Source: Paracidovorax wautersii (GTDB taxonomy: Bacteria > Pseudomonadota > Gammaproteobacteria > Burkholderiales > Burkholderiaceae_C). From it: a stretch of 64,000 nucleotides of DNA. Both the position numbers and the translations under genes were made by a program. The DNA lies in contig NZ_FONX01000004.1 of NCBI RefSeq assembly GCF_900113035.1, forward strand, positions 1 to 64,000, written 5' to 3'. Every line of letters begins with the position of its first letter. Position 1 is the first letter of the stretch. The notes under the pieces are model-generated. The model saw only the letters and a program-made list of their open reading frames with translations, had not been told where the DNA came from and made no database searches. Shown here one piece after another: positions 1-8,640 of the stretch.

Positions 1-294
1 CTCTCGCGGGCCGCGCCAACCTGATTTTTTGAGGGCCTGCTCCAGCACGCTTATCCCGTGCAGGTCAGGCTCGCTCCACTTGCGCCAGTACGCATACACG
101 TTCTGCCACTTGGGAAACTCCGGCGGGAGAAACCTCCACTGACAGCCTGTGCGCAGTAGGTAGAGCACCGCGCAGAACACCTCGTAGAGATCCAGCTCTA
201 TGGGCTTGGTACTGCGCCGAACGCTGCGCAACAAGGGCTCGATCTCGGCGAACTTCTCTCTGCTCATGTCGCTTGGGTAGGGCTTTCTTTTCAC
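1..294 (-). CDS. IS5-family transposase, N-terminal part (runs off left edge)
   Basis: Reading the minus strand from a GTG at 294 (or the in-frame ATG at 267) gives an open frame to base 1. It includes SREKFAEIEPLL, LYEVFCAVLYLLRTGCQWR and FPKWQNVYAYWRKW. These are hallmarks of the N-terminal helix-turn-helix (DUF4096) part of IS5-type transposases. The catalytic DDE part would lie outside the window, possibly in a second frame, since many IS5-group elements use a frameshift; that cannot be seen here. The element's end lies just upstream at 318-333. A longer alternative frame (65-301) over the same bases is a shadow. Family assignment is confident; subgroup is inferred from the TNA target and terminus. 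Confidence 0.85.
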   Translation of the reverse strand, partial: MKRKPYPSDMSREKFAEIEPLLRSVRRSTKPIELDLYEVFCAVLYLLRTGCQWRFLPPEFPKWQNVYAYWRKWSEPDLHGISVLEQALKKSGWRGPRE

Positions 295-317
295 CAAGCA
301 ATTGTCGGCTCTGAAAA

Positions 318-336
318 GATCGTAAACAGGCTCTTA
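318..336 (-). repeat. IS5-type terminal inverted repeat plus TTA target site
   Basis: On the minus strand the element begins GAGCCTGTTTACGATC (333 to 318), 24 bases upstream of the transposase GTG. The adjacent TTA (334-336) fits the TNA target duplication of the IS1031-like IS5 subgroup. The terminus shares the GTTTACGATC core with the ends of the two miniature elements at 29004 and 41901. The other end of the IS is outside the window, so the duplication cannot be confirmed. Confidence 0.6.
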
Positions 337-363
337 GAGGTGAGCGCGGTGTCTTTCAGTCGT

Positions 364-774
<411 letters not shown>

Positions 775-780
775 GGCTTG

Positions 781-1497
781 TCAACCCTTCTTGATCGGCA
801 GCACCTTGGCCTGCTCGCCGGGTGCGCTGACGCGTGCACCGGTGACGAAGTAGGCGTGCAGATCGTGCGCGAAGCTGTTGAGCGCGTTCAGGATCGACTT
901 GTTGCCGCGCACCAGCGCGTTGTAGCCCAGCACCGCCGGAATGGCCACCGCCAGGCCCAGCGCCGTCATGATGAGCGCCTCGCCGATGGGGCCCGCCACC
1001 TTGTCGATGGTGGACTGGCCGGAGGTGCCGATCGCCACCAGCGCGTGATAGATGCCCCACACCGTGCCGAAGAGCCCGATGAACGGCGCGGTGGAGCCCA
1101 CCGATGCCAGGATGGCCAGGCCTGCCTGCAGGCGCGCGGTGAATTCGTCGATGCAGTTGCGCAGGCTGCGGGTCACCCAGTCGCTCACGTCCAGGCTGTC
1201 GTGCAGATGGGCCTTGGTGTTGCGGTGGTGGGCCGTGGCTTCCCGGCCTTCGAGCGCCAGGTGGCGGAAGGGGTTGGTCGGGTCGTCGCCGAGCTTGCCC
1301 AGGCCGGCCGCGAAGTCTTCGCTGTGCCAGAAGTCACGAGCGGCGCGCGCATGCTTCTTGAACTTGATGATGTCCAGCGCCTTGATGACGATGACGATCC
1401 ACGAGGCCAGCGACATGCCCAGCAGCAACACCGCCACGGCGCGCGTGACGAAGTCGCCCTGAATCCAGACGTTGGCAATGCCGAAATGCGATTCCAT
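781..1497 (-). CDS. exbB: ExbB proton channel protein (MotA/TolQ/ExbB family)
   Basis: This 238-residue protein has three membrane segments (about 15-35, 130-150 and 175-195) and the family signature SVGSTAPFIGLFGTVWGIYHA. With ExbD it forms the proton-driven motor that energises TonB for outer-membrane import of siderophores and cobalamin. The ATG at 1497 is preferred over upstream in-frame starts because AGGAGT lies just before it and because MESHFGIANVW resembles family N-termini. It sits 17 bases after tonB and just before exbD. TolQ is the main alternative, but a tonB neighbour and no tolR/tolA favour ExbB. Confidence 0.93.
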   Translation of the reverse strand: MESHFGIANVWIQGDFVTRAVAVLLLGMSLASWIVIVIKALDIIKFKKHARAARDFWHSEDFAAGLGKLGDDPTNPFRHLALEGREATAHHRNTKAHLHDSLDVSDWVTRSLRNCIDEFTARLQAGLAILASVGSTAPFIGLFGTVWGIYHALVAIGTSGQSTIDKVAGPIGEALIMTALGLAVAIPAVLGYNALVRGNKSILNALNSFAHDLHAYFVTGARVSAPGEQAKVLPIKKG

Positions 1498-1514
1498 GAA
1501 AACTCCTGATTGAT

Positions 1515-2219
1515 TTATTCGAGAACAAAATTGACGGGGACGAGGTTCCACATGGTCTCGGGCACACCGTTGCGCTTGCCGGGCACGAAGCGCCACCGCA
1601 TCACGGCTTCCTGCGCTTGCCGGTCCAGCCGGTCGAAGCCGCTGGACTTGCTGATTTCCACCTTCTGCGGAAGGCCATCAGTGCCGATCAGCACCCGCAG
1701 CACCACCTTGCCCTGTTCACCCAGCCGCTTGCTGATCGCCGGATAGGTCGGCTTGGGGTTGTTCAGGTAGGCGGCGTCGCTGGACGGCAGGTCGATCTTC
1801 GGCGGTGCCGGTGGGGCAGGGGGCGCCGGAGCCGGGGCGGGTGGCGCGGCCGGGGCCTGGATGGGCGGCGCCGGCGGTTGCGGCTCCACTACGCCCGTGG
1901 GCGCATTGGGGGCGGGCGTCCGATCCGGCGTGGCCACGGGCATGGGGGCCGGGCGCGGCGCGGGTGCGCGGGGTGCCGGCTTGGGCGGAGGGGGAGGGGC
2001 GGGCTTGGGGGGCGGCGGCACCGGTGGGCGCGGCGGTGCGGGCGGCGTGACGAATTCGCTCAGCACTTCGGCTGGAACGATCACTTCCGCGGCACGGCGC
2101 AGCAGGCCGGATTGCAGCGCCCAGAGCCCGGCCACGTGCAGCAGCACCACCGAGCCGGCGATGACGGCATTGCGGCTCAGGCCCCCGGAGGAGGCGCCGT
2201 ATCTATCGAACTGGGACAT
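1515..2219 (-). CDS. tonB: TonB energy-transducing protein
   Basis: This 234-residue protein has a short cytoplasmic start, one membrane anchor (about 17-37), a long proline-rich spacer (about 55-150, many PP and PAP repeats) and a C-terminal TonB domain with PTYPAISKRLGEQGKVVLRV. It carries energy from ExbB/ExbD across the periplasm to TonB-dependent receptors. It heads the tonB-exbB-exbD group and follows bfd, behind a Fur-like palindrome. No strong ribosome site is visible before the ATG. The low-complexity spacer opens long false frames on the opposite strand. Confidence 0.94.
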   Translation of the reverse strand: MSQFDRYGASSGGLSRNAVIAGSVVLLHVAGLWALQSGLLRRAAEVIVPAEVLSEFVTPPAPPRPPVPPPPKPAPPPPPKPAPRAPAPRPAPMPVATPDRTPAPNAPTGVVEPQPPAPPIQAPAAPPAPAPAPPAPPAPPKIDLPSSDAAYLNNPKPTYPAISKRLGEQGKVVLRVLIGTDGLPQKVEISKSSGFDRLDRQAQEAVMRWRFVPGKRNGVPETMWNLVPVNFVLE

Positions 2220-2282
2220 ATGGAATGGAAACGGCCTGCCTGATGAAGGCGGGCGCAGACAGCCTGAACGGCAGAGGTTGTG

Positions 2283-2357
2283 TTACTTACGGAGAATCCA
2301 CCAGACCGAACCCACCATCAGGATCAGGCTGCCAGCGAGTGTCGAGAGGAGTTCCAT
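2283..2357 (-). CDS. possible 24-residue membrane peptide between bfd and tonB
   Basis: A short frame encodes MELLSTLAGSLILMVGSVWW followed by ILRK and a stop. It is one hydrophobic helix with a basic C-terminal end, typical of small single-pass membrane peptides. GGAGAG lies about 7 bases before the ATG, and the start overlaps the last codons of bfd, suggesting translational coupling. It matches no family I know. Whether it is translated is inference; the ribosome site and helix are what favour it. Confidence 0.35.
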   Translation of the reverse strand: MELLSTLAGSLILMVGSVWWILRK

Positions 2358-2596
2358 GCTTTGCTCTCCAGAATGGACGTGGCGAGCTGGATCGTCTGCG
2401 TGGGCGTCTCCTTGTGCAGCGCAGCCATGGGGTGCGACACGCTGCAGCGCTCCACGACGGCACGGGCACAGTCCTCGCAGCGGCCGCATTGCGTCGCTAC
2501 GCCCAGCTCGAACTGGATCTCGTCGAAACTCATGCCGGCATGCGCATGGCGAGCAATTTCGCGGTCCGATACCCGGTGGCAGACACAGACGATCAT
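2324..2596 (-). CDS. bfd: bacterioferritin-associated ferredoxin (BFD-like [2Fe-2S])
   Basis: This 90-residue protein begins MIVCVCHRVSDREI and carries a second cysteine pair in CGRCEDC. The CxC plus CxxC arrangement is that of the BFD-like [2Fe-2S] domain, which in Bfd reduces and releases iron stored in bacterioferritin. The ATG at 2596 is chosen over one 13 codons upstream because it starts exactly at the conserved MIVCVC. The tail after about residue 60 is longer than in the E. coli protein (64 residues). A Fur-like palindrome lies 43 bp upstream, and iron-uptake genes follow, matching induction under iron starvation. Confidence 0.88.
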   Translation of the reverse strand: MIVCVCHRVSDREIARHAHAGMSFDEIQFELGVATQCGRCEDCARAVVERCSVSHPMAALHKETPTQTIQLATSILESKAWNSSRHSLAA

Positions 2597-2638
2597 GGGG
2601 CAGGCAGTGGTGGCTGGCTGTTGAAGATGGATCATTAT

Positions 2639-2659
2639 AAATGCGAATTCATCGCATTT
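2639..2659 (-). promoter_or_regulatory. putative Fur box upstream of bfd-tonB-exbBD
   Basis: The sequence contains AAATGCG-AATTCAT-CGCATTT, a perfect 7-bp inverted repeat with a 7-bp centre. It resembles beta- and gamma-proteobacterial Fur operators of the form AAATGxGAAT..CGCATTT. It lies about 43 bp before the bfd start, next to ATTATAA, which could be a -10 element. Function is inferred from shape and context. Confidence 0.6.
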
Positions 2660-2776
2660 GCAATTTCTATCCTCGAAGTAGGGTCAACCTATGGCGAAGC
2701 GGGCATGCCGGAGACGAAAAAAAACCGGCACGCGGGCCGGTTTCTTGAGGGCGGCCGCGCTATGCGGGACGCTTCA

Positions 2777-3085
2777 TCACTTGACGTGCTTGCCGATCAG
2801 GCCAGCCATCTCGAACATCGAGACCTGGGGCTTGCCGAAGACTTCCTTGAGCTTGGCGTCGGCGTTGATCATGCGCTTGTTGGATGCATCCTGCAGGTTG
2901 TTCGCCTTGATGTAGACCCACAGCTTGCTGATGATTTCGGTACGCGGCAGCGGAGCTGCGCCGACCACGGCAGCCAGTGCGGGGCTGGGGGTCAGGGCCT
3001 TCATGAAGGCGGCGTTGGGGGTGCGCTTCTTAGCGGGAGCTGCGGCCTTGGCCTCGGAGGCGGGCGCTTTTTTTGCAGTTGCCAT
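2777..3085 (-). CDS. SWIB/MDM2-domain protein
   Basis: This 102-residue protein has a Lys/Ala-rich N-terminal tail (about 1-25, KKAPASEAKAAAPAKKR) and a SWIB/MDM2 fold (about 28-102) with PLPRTEIISKLWVYIKANNL and a C-terminal MFEMAGLIGKHVK. SWIB domains occur in eukaryotic chromatin remodellers and as stand-alone proteins in chlamydiae and many beta-proteobacteria, where the role is unclear but DNA association is suspected. The ATG at 3085 is preceded by AAGGAAAAC, which decides the start. The basic tail fits nucleic-acid binding. It appears to be transcribed alone. Confidence 0.88.
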   Translation of the reverse strand: MATAKKAPASEAKAAAPAKKRTPNAAFMKALTPSPALAAVVGAAPLPRTEIISKLWVYIKANNLQDASNKRMINADAKLKEVFGKPQVSMFEMAGLIGKHVK

Positions 3086-3295
3086 GTTGGGTTTTCCTTG
3101 TTGGAAGTGAAATACGGGACCAGCGAAAACCTGCTTCTCCACTGGCCCGCAGATGCTAATGGCAAAAAAACGCGTTTCCAAGGGAAGAAAGTGATTTTTT
3201 GCCTCCAGTTGTTGCGGTGCAGCCAGCCTGTGCGGGCACGCTGCCGGCAGGCCTGCGCAGCCGCAGGCCACAGAAAACACCCAGTGAAGGTGGCG

Positions 3296-4249
3296 TCAGC
3301 GTTTCGTGCCGCCCGCAGCAGAGCGTGATGTCCTCGACGGAAGCGTGGCCAGCACCACGCTGGCCAGGGCGATGCAGAAGGCCAGCACCTGCATTCCCGT
3401 GAAGCGTTCACCCAGCACCAGCACGCCCATCAGCGCAGCACTGACGGGCAGCAGCACCGTGAAGATGCCGCCCTGGGCCGCTGGCACGGCCTTGAGCCCG
3501 GTCATCCAGAGCCAGACCGTCCACACGCAGGCCGCCAGCGCATAGAACAGCAGCAGCAGCCAGGTGCCGGGCCCGACGGCCTTGAAGTCGAAGCTCCAGG
3601 CGGTGTAGAGGCCCAGGGGCGTCGCCAGCGCGAACCCCCACAGATTGATGAGCGAAGTGATGCGCCTGGGGCCCAGCGTGCCGGTCAGCTTCTTGCCGAT
3701 CACCGAATAGGCCGCTTCGCAGATGGAGGCAGCGAGCAGCAGCAGGTAGCCGATCCAGGCGGCATGGGCCGGCTCGTGAGCGCCCGGCGCGGCATCCACA
3801 GCACCATGGGCGCCGGGCTTGGACAGCGCGAAGAGCAGGATTCCGGCCACGGCCAGCACCACCGAGAACCAGGTGCGCGGTGCCACTTGCTCGCGCAGGA
3901 AGAGCCAGCTCATGACGGCCACCGCCGCCGGGATGGAGGCCATGATGACCCCGGCTGACGTGGCGCTGGTCAGGCTGACGCCATAGATCATGAACACGGT
4001 GAACAGGAAGTTGCCCATCAGCGACTGCAGGAAGAGCAGCCCCACCGTGCCGCGGCTCAGTGCCGGCTCCGTGGCGGGCTTCTTCAGCCAGTGCAGCATG
4101 GCGACGCCGCCGATGCCGAAGCGCAGCCAGGCCAGCAGGAAAACGGGAAACGTGGCCGCCAGCGGCTTGGACAGCGCCACATAGCTGCCGACCAGCGACA
4201 TGCTGAGAGCCAGACATAAATAAGCAACGGGGCGGCTGGGCGTATTCAC
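3296..4249 (-). CDS. EamA/DMT-family transporter (RhaT-like)
   Basis: This 317-residue protein shows about ten hydrophobic helices in two EamA halves (about 7-140 and 165-305), the usual ten-helix drug/metabolite transporter layout. Such proteins export amino acids, metabolites or drugs across the inner membrane; the substrate cannot be read from sequence. A hydrophilic loop with PGAHGAVDAAPGAHEPAHAA links the halves. It diverges from the GGCT-like gene starting at 4285, so the 35-bp gap must hold signals for both genes. Confidence 0.88.
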   Translation of the reverse strand: MNTPSRPVAYLCLALSMSLVGSYVALSKPLAATFPVFLLAWLRFGIGGVAMLHWLKKPATEPALSRGTVGLLFLQSLMGNFLFTVFMIYGVSLTSATSAGVIMASIPAAVAVMSWLFLREQVAPRTWFSVVLAVAGILLFALSKPGAHGAVDAAPGAHEPAHAAWIGYLLLLAASICEAAYSVIGKKLTGTLGPRRITSLINLWGFALATPLGLYTAWSFDFKAVGPGTWLLLLFYALAACVWTVWLWMTGLKAVPAAQGGIFTVLLPVSAALMGVLVLGERFTGMQVLAFCIALASVVLATLPSRTSRSAAGGTKR

Positions 4250-4284
4250 TAGACTGGGGCCAAGGAAATTGGAGTCTCTGAATC

Positions 4285-4728
4285 ATGCCCCACGAAACCA
4301 CCCTTGGCGCCGCGCAGCCGGCGCGCCACGTCTTTGTCTATGGAACGCTGCGGCGCGGCGGCAGCAACGACATCACGCGGCTGAGCCCCGCCCCGGTGTG
4401 GGTGGGCCCGGCCTGCCTGCGTGGCGCGCTCTACAGCCTGGGGCCTTATCCCGGCATGCGGCTCGACGGCCATGGCGAGCAAGACCCTCCGGTGGTCGGC
4501 GAGGTCTATGCCGTCACGCCGGCGCTGGAGCGCCAGCTGGACCTGATCGAAGGCCTCGATCCCGACGGGGCCGCTACGGACGCGGACGAATACGCCAAGC
4601 GAGACGTGGTGGTGGACGTGGAGGGGAGGCCGCTGGCTTGTTTCATGTACGTGATCCATCCGCGCTACGCCACATCCGATGCCCGACTGCTGCACGGCGA
4701 CTGGTTCCGGGTGGCGCCGCCGCTGTAG
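4285..4728 (+). CDS. gamma-glutamylcyclotransferase-like (AIG2/GGCT fold) protein
   Basis: This 147-residue protein carries HVFVYGTLRRGGSN near the N-terminus, the glycine-rich substrate loop (YGTL) of the GGCT/AIG2 fold, followed by GEVYAVTPALERQLDLIEG, which holds the usual acidic region. Family members cyclise gamma-glutamyl peptides to 5-oxoproline or act on related gamma-glutamyl amines. The exact substrate is not determinable. It is a short single-domain version. It diverges from the DMT transporter, and an AT-rich regulatory stretch follows before aceA. Confidence 0.82.
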   Translation: MPHETTLGAAQPARHVFVYGTLRRGGSNDITRLSPAPVWVGPACLRGALYSLGPYPGMRLDGHGEQDPPVVGEVYAVTPALERQLDLIEGLDPDGAATDADEYAKRDVVVDVEGRPLACFMYVIHPRYATSDARLLHGDWFRVAPPL

Positions 4729-4811
4729 GACGAAGGCGGCATCGCGGGCTTTCCTCCATGCAGAAATTTGTTTTCACGATGTGGCATGCAAAAATGTGGC
4801 GCTGCACAAAA

Positions 4812-4830
4812 ATTTCTCGATATGAGAAAT
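4812..4830. promoter_or_regulatory. inverted repeat ATTTCTC-N5-GAGAAAT upstream of aceA
   Basis: A perfect 7-5-7 inverted repeat lies about 165 bp before aceA in a strikingly AT-rich stretch (4757-4935). TGCA-led runs surround it (TGCAGAAATTTG at 4759, TGCAAAAATG near 4787, TGCACAAAAATTT at 4803 and the reverse TTTTTTTGCA near 4832). This looks like a multi-site operator for a repressor or activator of the glyoxylate bypass. The regulator is not identified. Confidence 0.4.
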
Positions 4831-4890
4831 GTTTTTTTGCATGGAGAAATGTCATTGTTATGTCTTTGATTTTAAAAGAGAAAATTTATC

Positions 4891-4933
4891 TCTTATATAA
4901 GACATAAGATGTTGCGTGGGTCTTATAGAAGAC
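4891..4933. promoter_or_regulatory. two TCTTATA(T/G)AAGAC palindromes exactly 30 bp apart
   Basis: TCTTATATAAGAC (4891-4903) holds a perfect 12-bp palindrome, and TCTTATAGAAGAC (4921-4933) is a one-mismatch copy starting exactly 30 bp later, close to three helical turns. They end about 60 bp before the aceA ATG, where they could overlap the promoter. The spacing suggests two dimers on one face of the helix. The binding protein is unknown to me. Confidence 0.5.
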
Positions 4934-4994
4934 TTAAAGTTGTTCCCAAGGGCAGCCCCGCCCGATGATCCGAAGACCTCAACAGGAGTGAACC

Positions 4995-6326
4995 ATGCCG
5001 CAATCGCTGAATGCCCAACTGAGTCGTGAACAACAGATCGCCGCCCTCGAACTCGACTGGGCGCAGAACCCGCGCTGGAAGGGCGTCAAGCGCAACTACT
5101 CGGCCGCGGATGTGGTGCGCCTGCGCGGCAGCCTGCAGCCCCAGCACACGCTGGCGCAGCGCGGTGCGGAAAAGCTCTGGGACAAGGTCAACGGCGGCGC
5201 CAAGAAGGGCTACGTGAACGCTTTCGGCGCCATCTCCGCCGGCCAGGCCATGCAGCAGGCCAAGGCGGGCCTGGAAGCTGTGTACCTGTCGGGCTGGCAG
5301 GTGGCGGCCGACGGCAACACGTCGGAAACCATGTATCCCGACCAGTCGCTCTATGCGTATGACTCGGTGCCCACCATGGTCCGCCGCATCAACAACACCT
5401 TCAAGCGCGCCGACGAGATCCAGTGGGGCCGCGGCATCAACCCCGGCGACAAGGAGTTCATCGACTACTTCCTGCCCATCGTGGCGGATGCGGAAGCCGG
5501 CTTCGGCGGCGTGCTCAACGCCTTCGAGCTGATGAAGAACATGATCGCCGCGGGTGCCGCCGGCGTTCACTTCGAAGACCAGCTCGCCGCCGTGAAGAAG
5601 TGCGGCCACATGGGCGGCAAGGTGCTGGTGCCTACTCAGGAGGCTGTCGAGAAGCTGCTGGCCGCCCGCTTCGCCGCCGATACCATGGGCGTGCCGACCA
5701 TCATCCTGGCCCGCACCGATGCCGAAGCCGCGAACCTCATCACGTCCGACCATGATGCGAACGACAAGCCCTTCCTGACGGGCGAGCGCACGCAGGAGGG
5801 CTTCTACCGCGTGAAGAACGGCCTGGAGCAAGCCATCAGCCGCGGCGTGGCCTACGCGCCCTACGCCGATCTGGTGTGGTGCGAAACCGGCGTGCCGGAC
5901 ATCGGCTTCGCCCGCGAATTCGCCCAGGCCGTGCATGCCGCCTGCCCCGGCAAGCTGCTCTCGTACAACTGCTCTCCTTCCTTCAACTGGAAGAAGAACC
6001 TCAACGACAAGCAGATCGCCTCGTTCCAGGAAGAGCTGTCCGCGCTGGGCTACAAGTACCAGTTCATCACGCTGGCAGGCATCCACATCAACTGGTACAA
6101 CACCTTCCAGTTCGCCCACGCCTATGCCCGCGGCGAAGGCATGAAGCACTACGTGGAGCAAGTGCAGGAACCCGAATTCGCCGCGCGCGAAAAGGGCTAC
6201 ACCTTCGTGTCGCACCAGCAGGAAGTGGGCGCAGGCTACTTTGACGACGTGACCACCGTGATCCAAGGCGGCACCTCCAGCGTGAAGGCGCTGACGGGCT
6301 CCACCGAGGAAGAGCAGTTCCATTGA
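4995..6326 (+). CDS. aceA: isocitrate lyase
   Basis: This 443-residue enzyme splits isocitrate into glyoxylate and succinate, the first step of the glyoxylate bypass used on acetate or fatty acids. The active-site motif KKCGHMGGK is at about residue 199, with the catalytic Cys in KKCGH. Other family blocks are [20 protein letters not shown] and [11 protein letters not shown]. Length fits the short bacterial class (E. coli 434). AACAGGAG stands before the ATG. It appears monocistronic: a long operator region precedes it and a strong terminator follows at 6375. No malate synthase gene is adjacent. Confidence 0.97.
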   Translation: MPQSLNAQLSREQQIAALELDWAQNPRWKGVKRNYSAADVVRLRGSLQPQHTLAQRGAEKLWDKVNGGAKKGYVNAFGAISAGQAMQQAKAGLEAVYLSGWQVAADGNTSETMYPDQSLYAYDSVPTMVRRINNTFKRADEIQWGRGINPGDKEFIDYFLPIVADAEAGFGGVLNAFELMKNMIAAGAAGVHFEDQLAAVKKCGHMGGKVLVPTQEAVEKLLAARFAADTMGVPTIILARTDAEAANLITSDHDANDKPFLTGERTQEGFYRVKNGLEQAISRGVAYAPYADLVWCETGVPDIGFAREFAQAVHAACPGKLLSYNCSPSFNWKKNLNDKQIASFQEELSALGYKYQFITLAGIHINWYNTFQFAHAYARGEGMKHYVEQVQEPEFAAREKGYTFVSHQQEVGAGYFDDVTTVIQGGTSSVKALTGSTEEEQFH

Positions 6327-6374
6327 TCGATTGAAGCTGTCCGGGCGTGAGGCCCGGGCGAACGCCTCGCTCCA

Positions 6375-6407
6375 AGCCCGGTTGGCGCATCGCCACCCGG
6401 GCTTTTT
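6375..6407 (+). terminator. rho-independent terminator after aceA
   Basis: AGCCCGG (6375) pairs with CCGGGCT, enclosing the inner pair TGGCG/CGCCA with a CAT loop, followed by TTTTT. This is a strong intrinsic terminator about 50 bp after the aceA stop. Confidence 0.85.
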
Positions 6408-6502
6408 CGTGCCGGCGCGCCGGGCCTTGCCACGCGCTTGTGAGTGCGGGGGTAAAATCTGCGGCTACTTCAATCAGCAAGAGCGAGAAAGGCAATCTGG
6501 TT

Positions 6503-6544
6503 ATGACACCGCGAACTACTTCGGAGCAATCCACCGGCCGCTAG
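6503..6544 (+). CDS. Thr-rich leader peptide upstream of thrS (13 residues)
   Basis: The frame reads ATG ACA CCG CGA ACT ACT and ends at TAG (6542), giving MTPRTTSEQSTGR. Four of 13 codons are Thr (ACA, ACT, ACT, ACC), two of them adjacent. AGAAAGG lies about 10 bases before the ATG as a ribosome site. It is followed by a terminator hairpin and the threonyl-tRNA synthetase gene, exactly the arrangement of attenuation leader peptides such as those of thr, his or pheST operons. Translation is inferred, but codon content, position and RNA pairing all agree. Confidence 0.75.
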   Translation: MTPRTTSEQSTGR

Positions 6545-6624
6545 AGGCTGGACGTTCGCGCCTGCACACCTGATTTGCACCTTCCCTCCAAAAGCGCGGA
6601 CATCGTTCCGCGCTTTTGTTTTTT
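6510..6624 (+). promoter_or_regulatory. candidate thrS transcription attenuator (1:2, 2:3, 3:4 pairings)
   Basis: Segment 1 CGCGAAC (6510-6516) pairs perfectly with segment 2 GTTCGCG (6554-6560). Segment 2, as GTTCGCGC (6554-6561), can instead pair with segment 3 GCGCGGAC (6594-6601), with one G-U pair. Segment 3, as AAAAGCGCGGA (6590-6600), pairs perfectly with segment 4 TCCGCGCTTTT (6607-6617), followed by G and six Ts: a terminator. Segment 1 overlaps the first of the paired Thr codons (6515-6520). A ribosome stalled there for lack of Thr-tRNA would free segment 2 to block the terminator and let thrS be read. The pairings are seen; the mechanism is inferred. Confidence 0.75.
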
Positions 6625-6676
6625 GGGCGCTGCGCGGGCTCTCATTCGATCGATTGACCCACAGGATTTTTTCTCC

Positions 6677-8596
6677 ATGATTCAGATCACGCTTCCCGAC
6701 AATTCCCAGCGCGAATTCCCCGGCCCGGTCTCGGTGTCCGACGTGGCGCGCGCCATCGGCCCGGGCCTGGCCAAGATCACGGTGGCCGGCAAGGTGGACG
6801 GCCGCCTGGTGGATGCCAGCGACCTCATCGACCACGACGCGCGCCTGCAGATCATCACCCCGCGCGACCAGGAAGGCGTGGAGATCATCCGCCACTCGTG
6901 CGCCCACCTGGTGGGGCATGCCGTCAAGCAGCTCTATCCCACGGCCCGGATGGTGATCGGCCCGGTGATCGAAGAAGGCTTCTATTACGACATCGCCTTC
7001 GAGCGCCCGTTCACGCCCGATGACATCGCCGCCATCGAAAAGCGCATGAAGGAGCTGATCGCCCAGGACTACGACGTCATCAAGAAGATGACGCCCCGCG
7101 CCGAGGTGATCGAGGTCTTCAAGTCGCGCGGCGAAGAGTACAAGCTGCGCCTGATCGAGGACATGCCGGACGAGACCGCCATGGGCCTCTACTACCACCA
7201 GGAATACGTGGACATGTGCCGCGGCCCGCACGTGCCCAACACGCGCTTCCTGAAGGCGTTCAAGCTCACGCGCGTCTCGGGCGCCTACTGGCGTGGCGAT
7301 GCGAAGAACGAGCAGTTGCAGCGCATCTACGGCACGGCCTGGGCCGACAAGAAGGATCTGGACGCCTACATCCAGCGCATCGAGGAAGCCGAAAAGCGCG
7401 ACCACCGCAGGCTCGGCCGCGAGCTGGACCTGTTCCACATCGACGAGCATTCCCCCGGCACGGTGTTCTGGCACCCCAAGGGCTGGACGGTGTGGCAGGG
7501 CGTGGAGCAGTACATGCGCCAGGTCTATCGCGACAACGGCTACCAGGAGGTCAAGGGCCCGCAGATCCTCGACAAGCACCTCTGGGAAAAGACCGGCCAC
7601 TGGGACAAGTACCGCGAGAACATGTTCACGACGGAGAGCGAGAAGCACGACTACGCGCTCAAGCCGATGAACTGCCCCGGCCACATCCTGATCTTCAACC
7701 AGGGCGTGAAGAGCTACCGCGACCTGCCGCTGCGTTTCGGTGAGTTCGGCCAATGCCACCGCAACGAGCCCACGGGCGGCCTGCACGGCATCATGCGCGT
7801 GCGCGCCTTCACGCAGGACGACGGCCACATCTTCTGCACCGAAGAACAGATCCAGCAGGAATGCATCAACTTCACGGCGCTGCTGCAGAAGGTCTACAAG
7901 GACTTCGGCTTCACCGACATCATCTACAAGGTCGCCACGCGGCCTGAAAAGCGAATCGGCTCGGAAGAGAGCTGGGATCGCGCGGAGCATGCGCTGATCG
8001 AAAGCCTGAAGGCCTCCGGCTGCGAATACCAGATCGCCGTCGGCGACGGTGCGTTCTACGGCCCCAAGCTCGAATACACGCTGCGCGACGCCATCGGCCG
8101 CCACTGGCAGTGCGGCACGATCCAGGTCGATCCGTCGATGCCGGCGCGCCTGGGCGCCGAATACGTGGGCGAGGACGGCGCACGGCACACGCCCATCCTG
8201 CTGCACCGCGCCATCGTGGGCAGCCTGGAGCGTTTCATCGGCATCCTGATCGAGCAGCACGCGGGCGCGCTGCCCACCTGGCTGGCTCCGGTGCAGGTCG
8301 CGGTGCTCAACATCACGGGTGCGCAGGACGAATACTGTCGCGAAATCGCCGCAAAACTGCAAAAAGCATTGCCGCATCAAAACCTTAGAGTCATCACCGA
8401 CCTGCGTAACGAAAAGATCACGTATAAAATACGGGAGCATTCGTTGCAAAAGCTGCCTTACATCCTCGTCGCTGGCGAGAAGGAAAAGGCGGCCGGCGCC
8501 GTCGCAGTGCGCGCCCGGGGTAATCGAGACCTCGGTGTGATGTCCCTCGAAGCGTTCGTCGCGCTCATCGCAGAAGACATCGCCTCTAAAGCCTGA
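6677..8596 (+). CDS. thrS: threonyl-tRNA synthetase
   Basis: This 639-residue class II synthetase attaches Thr to tRNA-Thr. Domains: TGS (about 1-60, [20 protein letters not shown]), editing domain (about 65-220, with [10 protein letters not shown] and CRGPHV), catalytic core (about 240-535, with motif 2 and the zinc Cys in [14 protein letters not shown]) and anticodon-binding domain (about 540-639). Length matches E. coli (642). The ATG at 6677 is chosen because it begins the TGS domain; an in-frame start 34 codons upstream would fall inside the terminator stem. It heads the conserved thrS-infC-rpmI-rplT-pheST-ihfA cluster and appears controlled by the attenuator before it. Confidence 0.97.
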   Translation: MIQITLPDNSQREFPGPVSVSDVARAIGPGLAKITVAGKVDGRLVDASDLIDHDARLQIITPRDQEGVEIIRHSCAHLVGHAVKQLYPTARMVIGPVIEEGFYYDIAFERPFTPDDIAAIEKRMKELIAQDYDVIKKMTPRAEVIEVFKSRGEEYKLRLIEDMPDETAMGLYYHQEYVDMCRGPHVPNTRFLKAFKLTRVSGAYWRGDAKNEQLQRIYGTAWADKKDLDAYIQRIEEAEKRDHRRLGRELDLFHIDEHSPGTVFWHPKGWTVWQGVEQYMRQVYRDNGYQEVKGPQILDKHLWEKTGHWDKYRENMFTTESEKHDYALKPMNCPGHILIFNQGVKSYRDLPLRFGEFGQCHRNEPTGGLHGIMRVRAFTQDDGHIFCTEEQIQQECINFTALLQKVYKDFGFTDIIYKVATRPEKRIGSEESWDRAEHALIESLKASGCEYQIAVGDGAFYGPKLEYTLRDAIGRHWQCGTIQVDPSMPARLGAEYVGEDGARHTPILLHRAIVGSLERFIGILIEQHAGALPTWLAPVQVAVLNITGAQDEYCREIAAKLQKALPHQNLRVITDLRNEKITYKIREHSLQKLPYILVAGEKEKAAGAVAVRARGNRDLGVMSLEAFVALIAEDIASKA

Positions 8597-8640
8597 TCTG
8601 GATTGAAACAGCTTTAGCTCGCGTGGGCAGGGCGGCATCA

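Noticed and set aside
6575-6676. Upstream in-frame start adding 34 residues to ThrS
   Set aside because: It would lie inside the terminator stem and T-run; the family TGS domain begins exactly at 6677.
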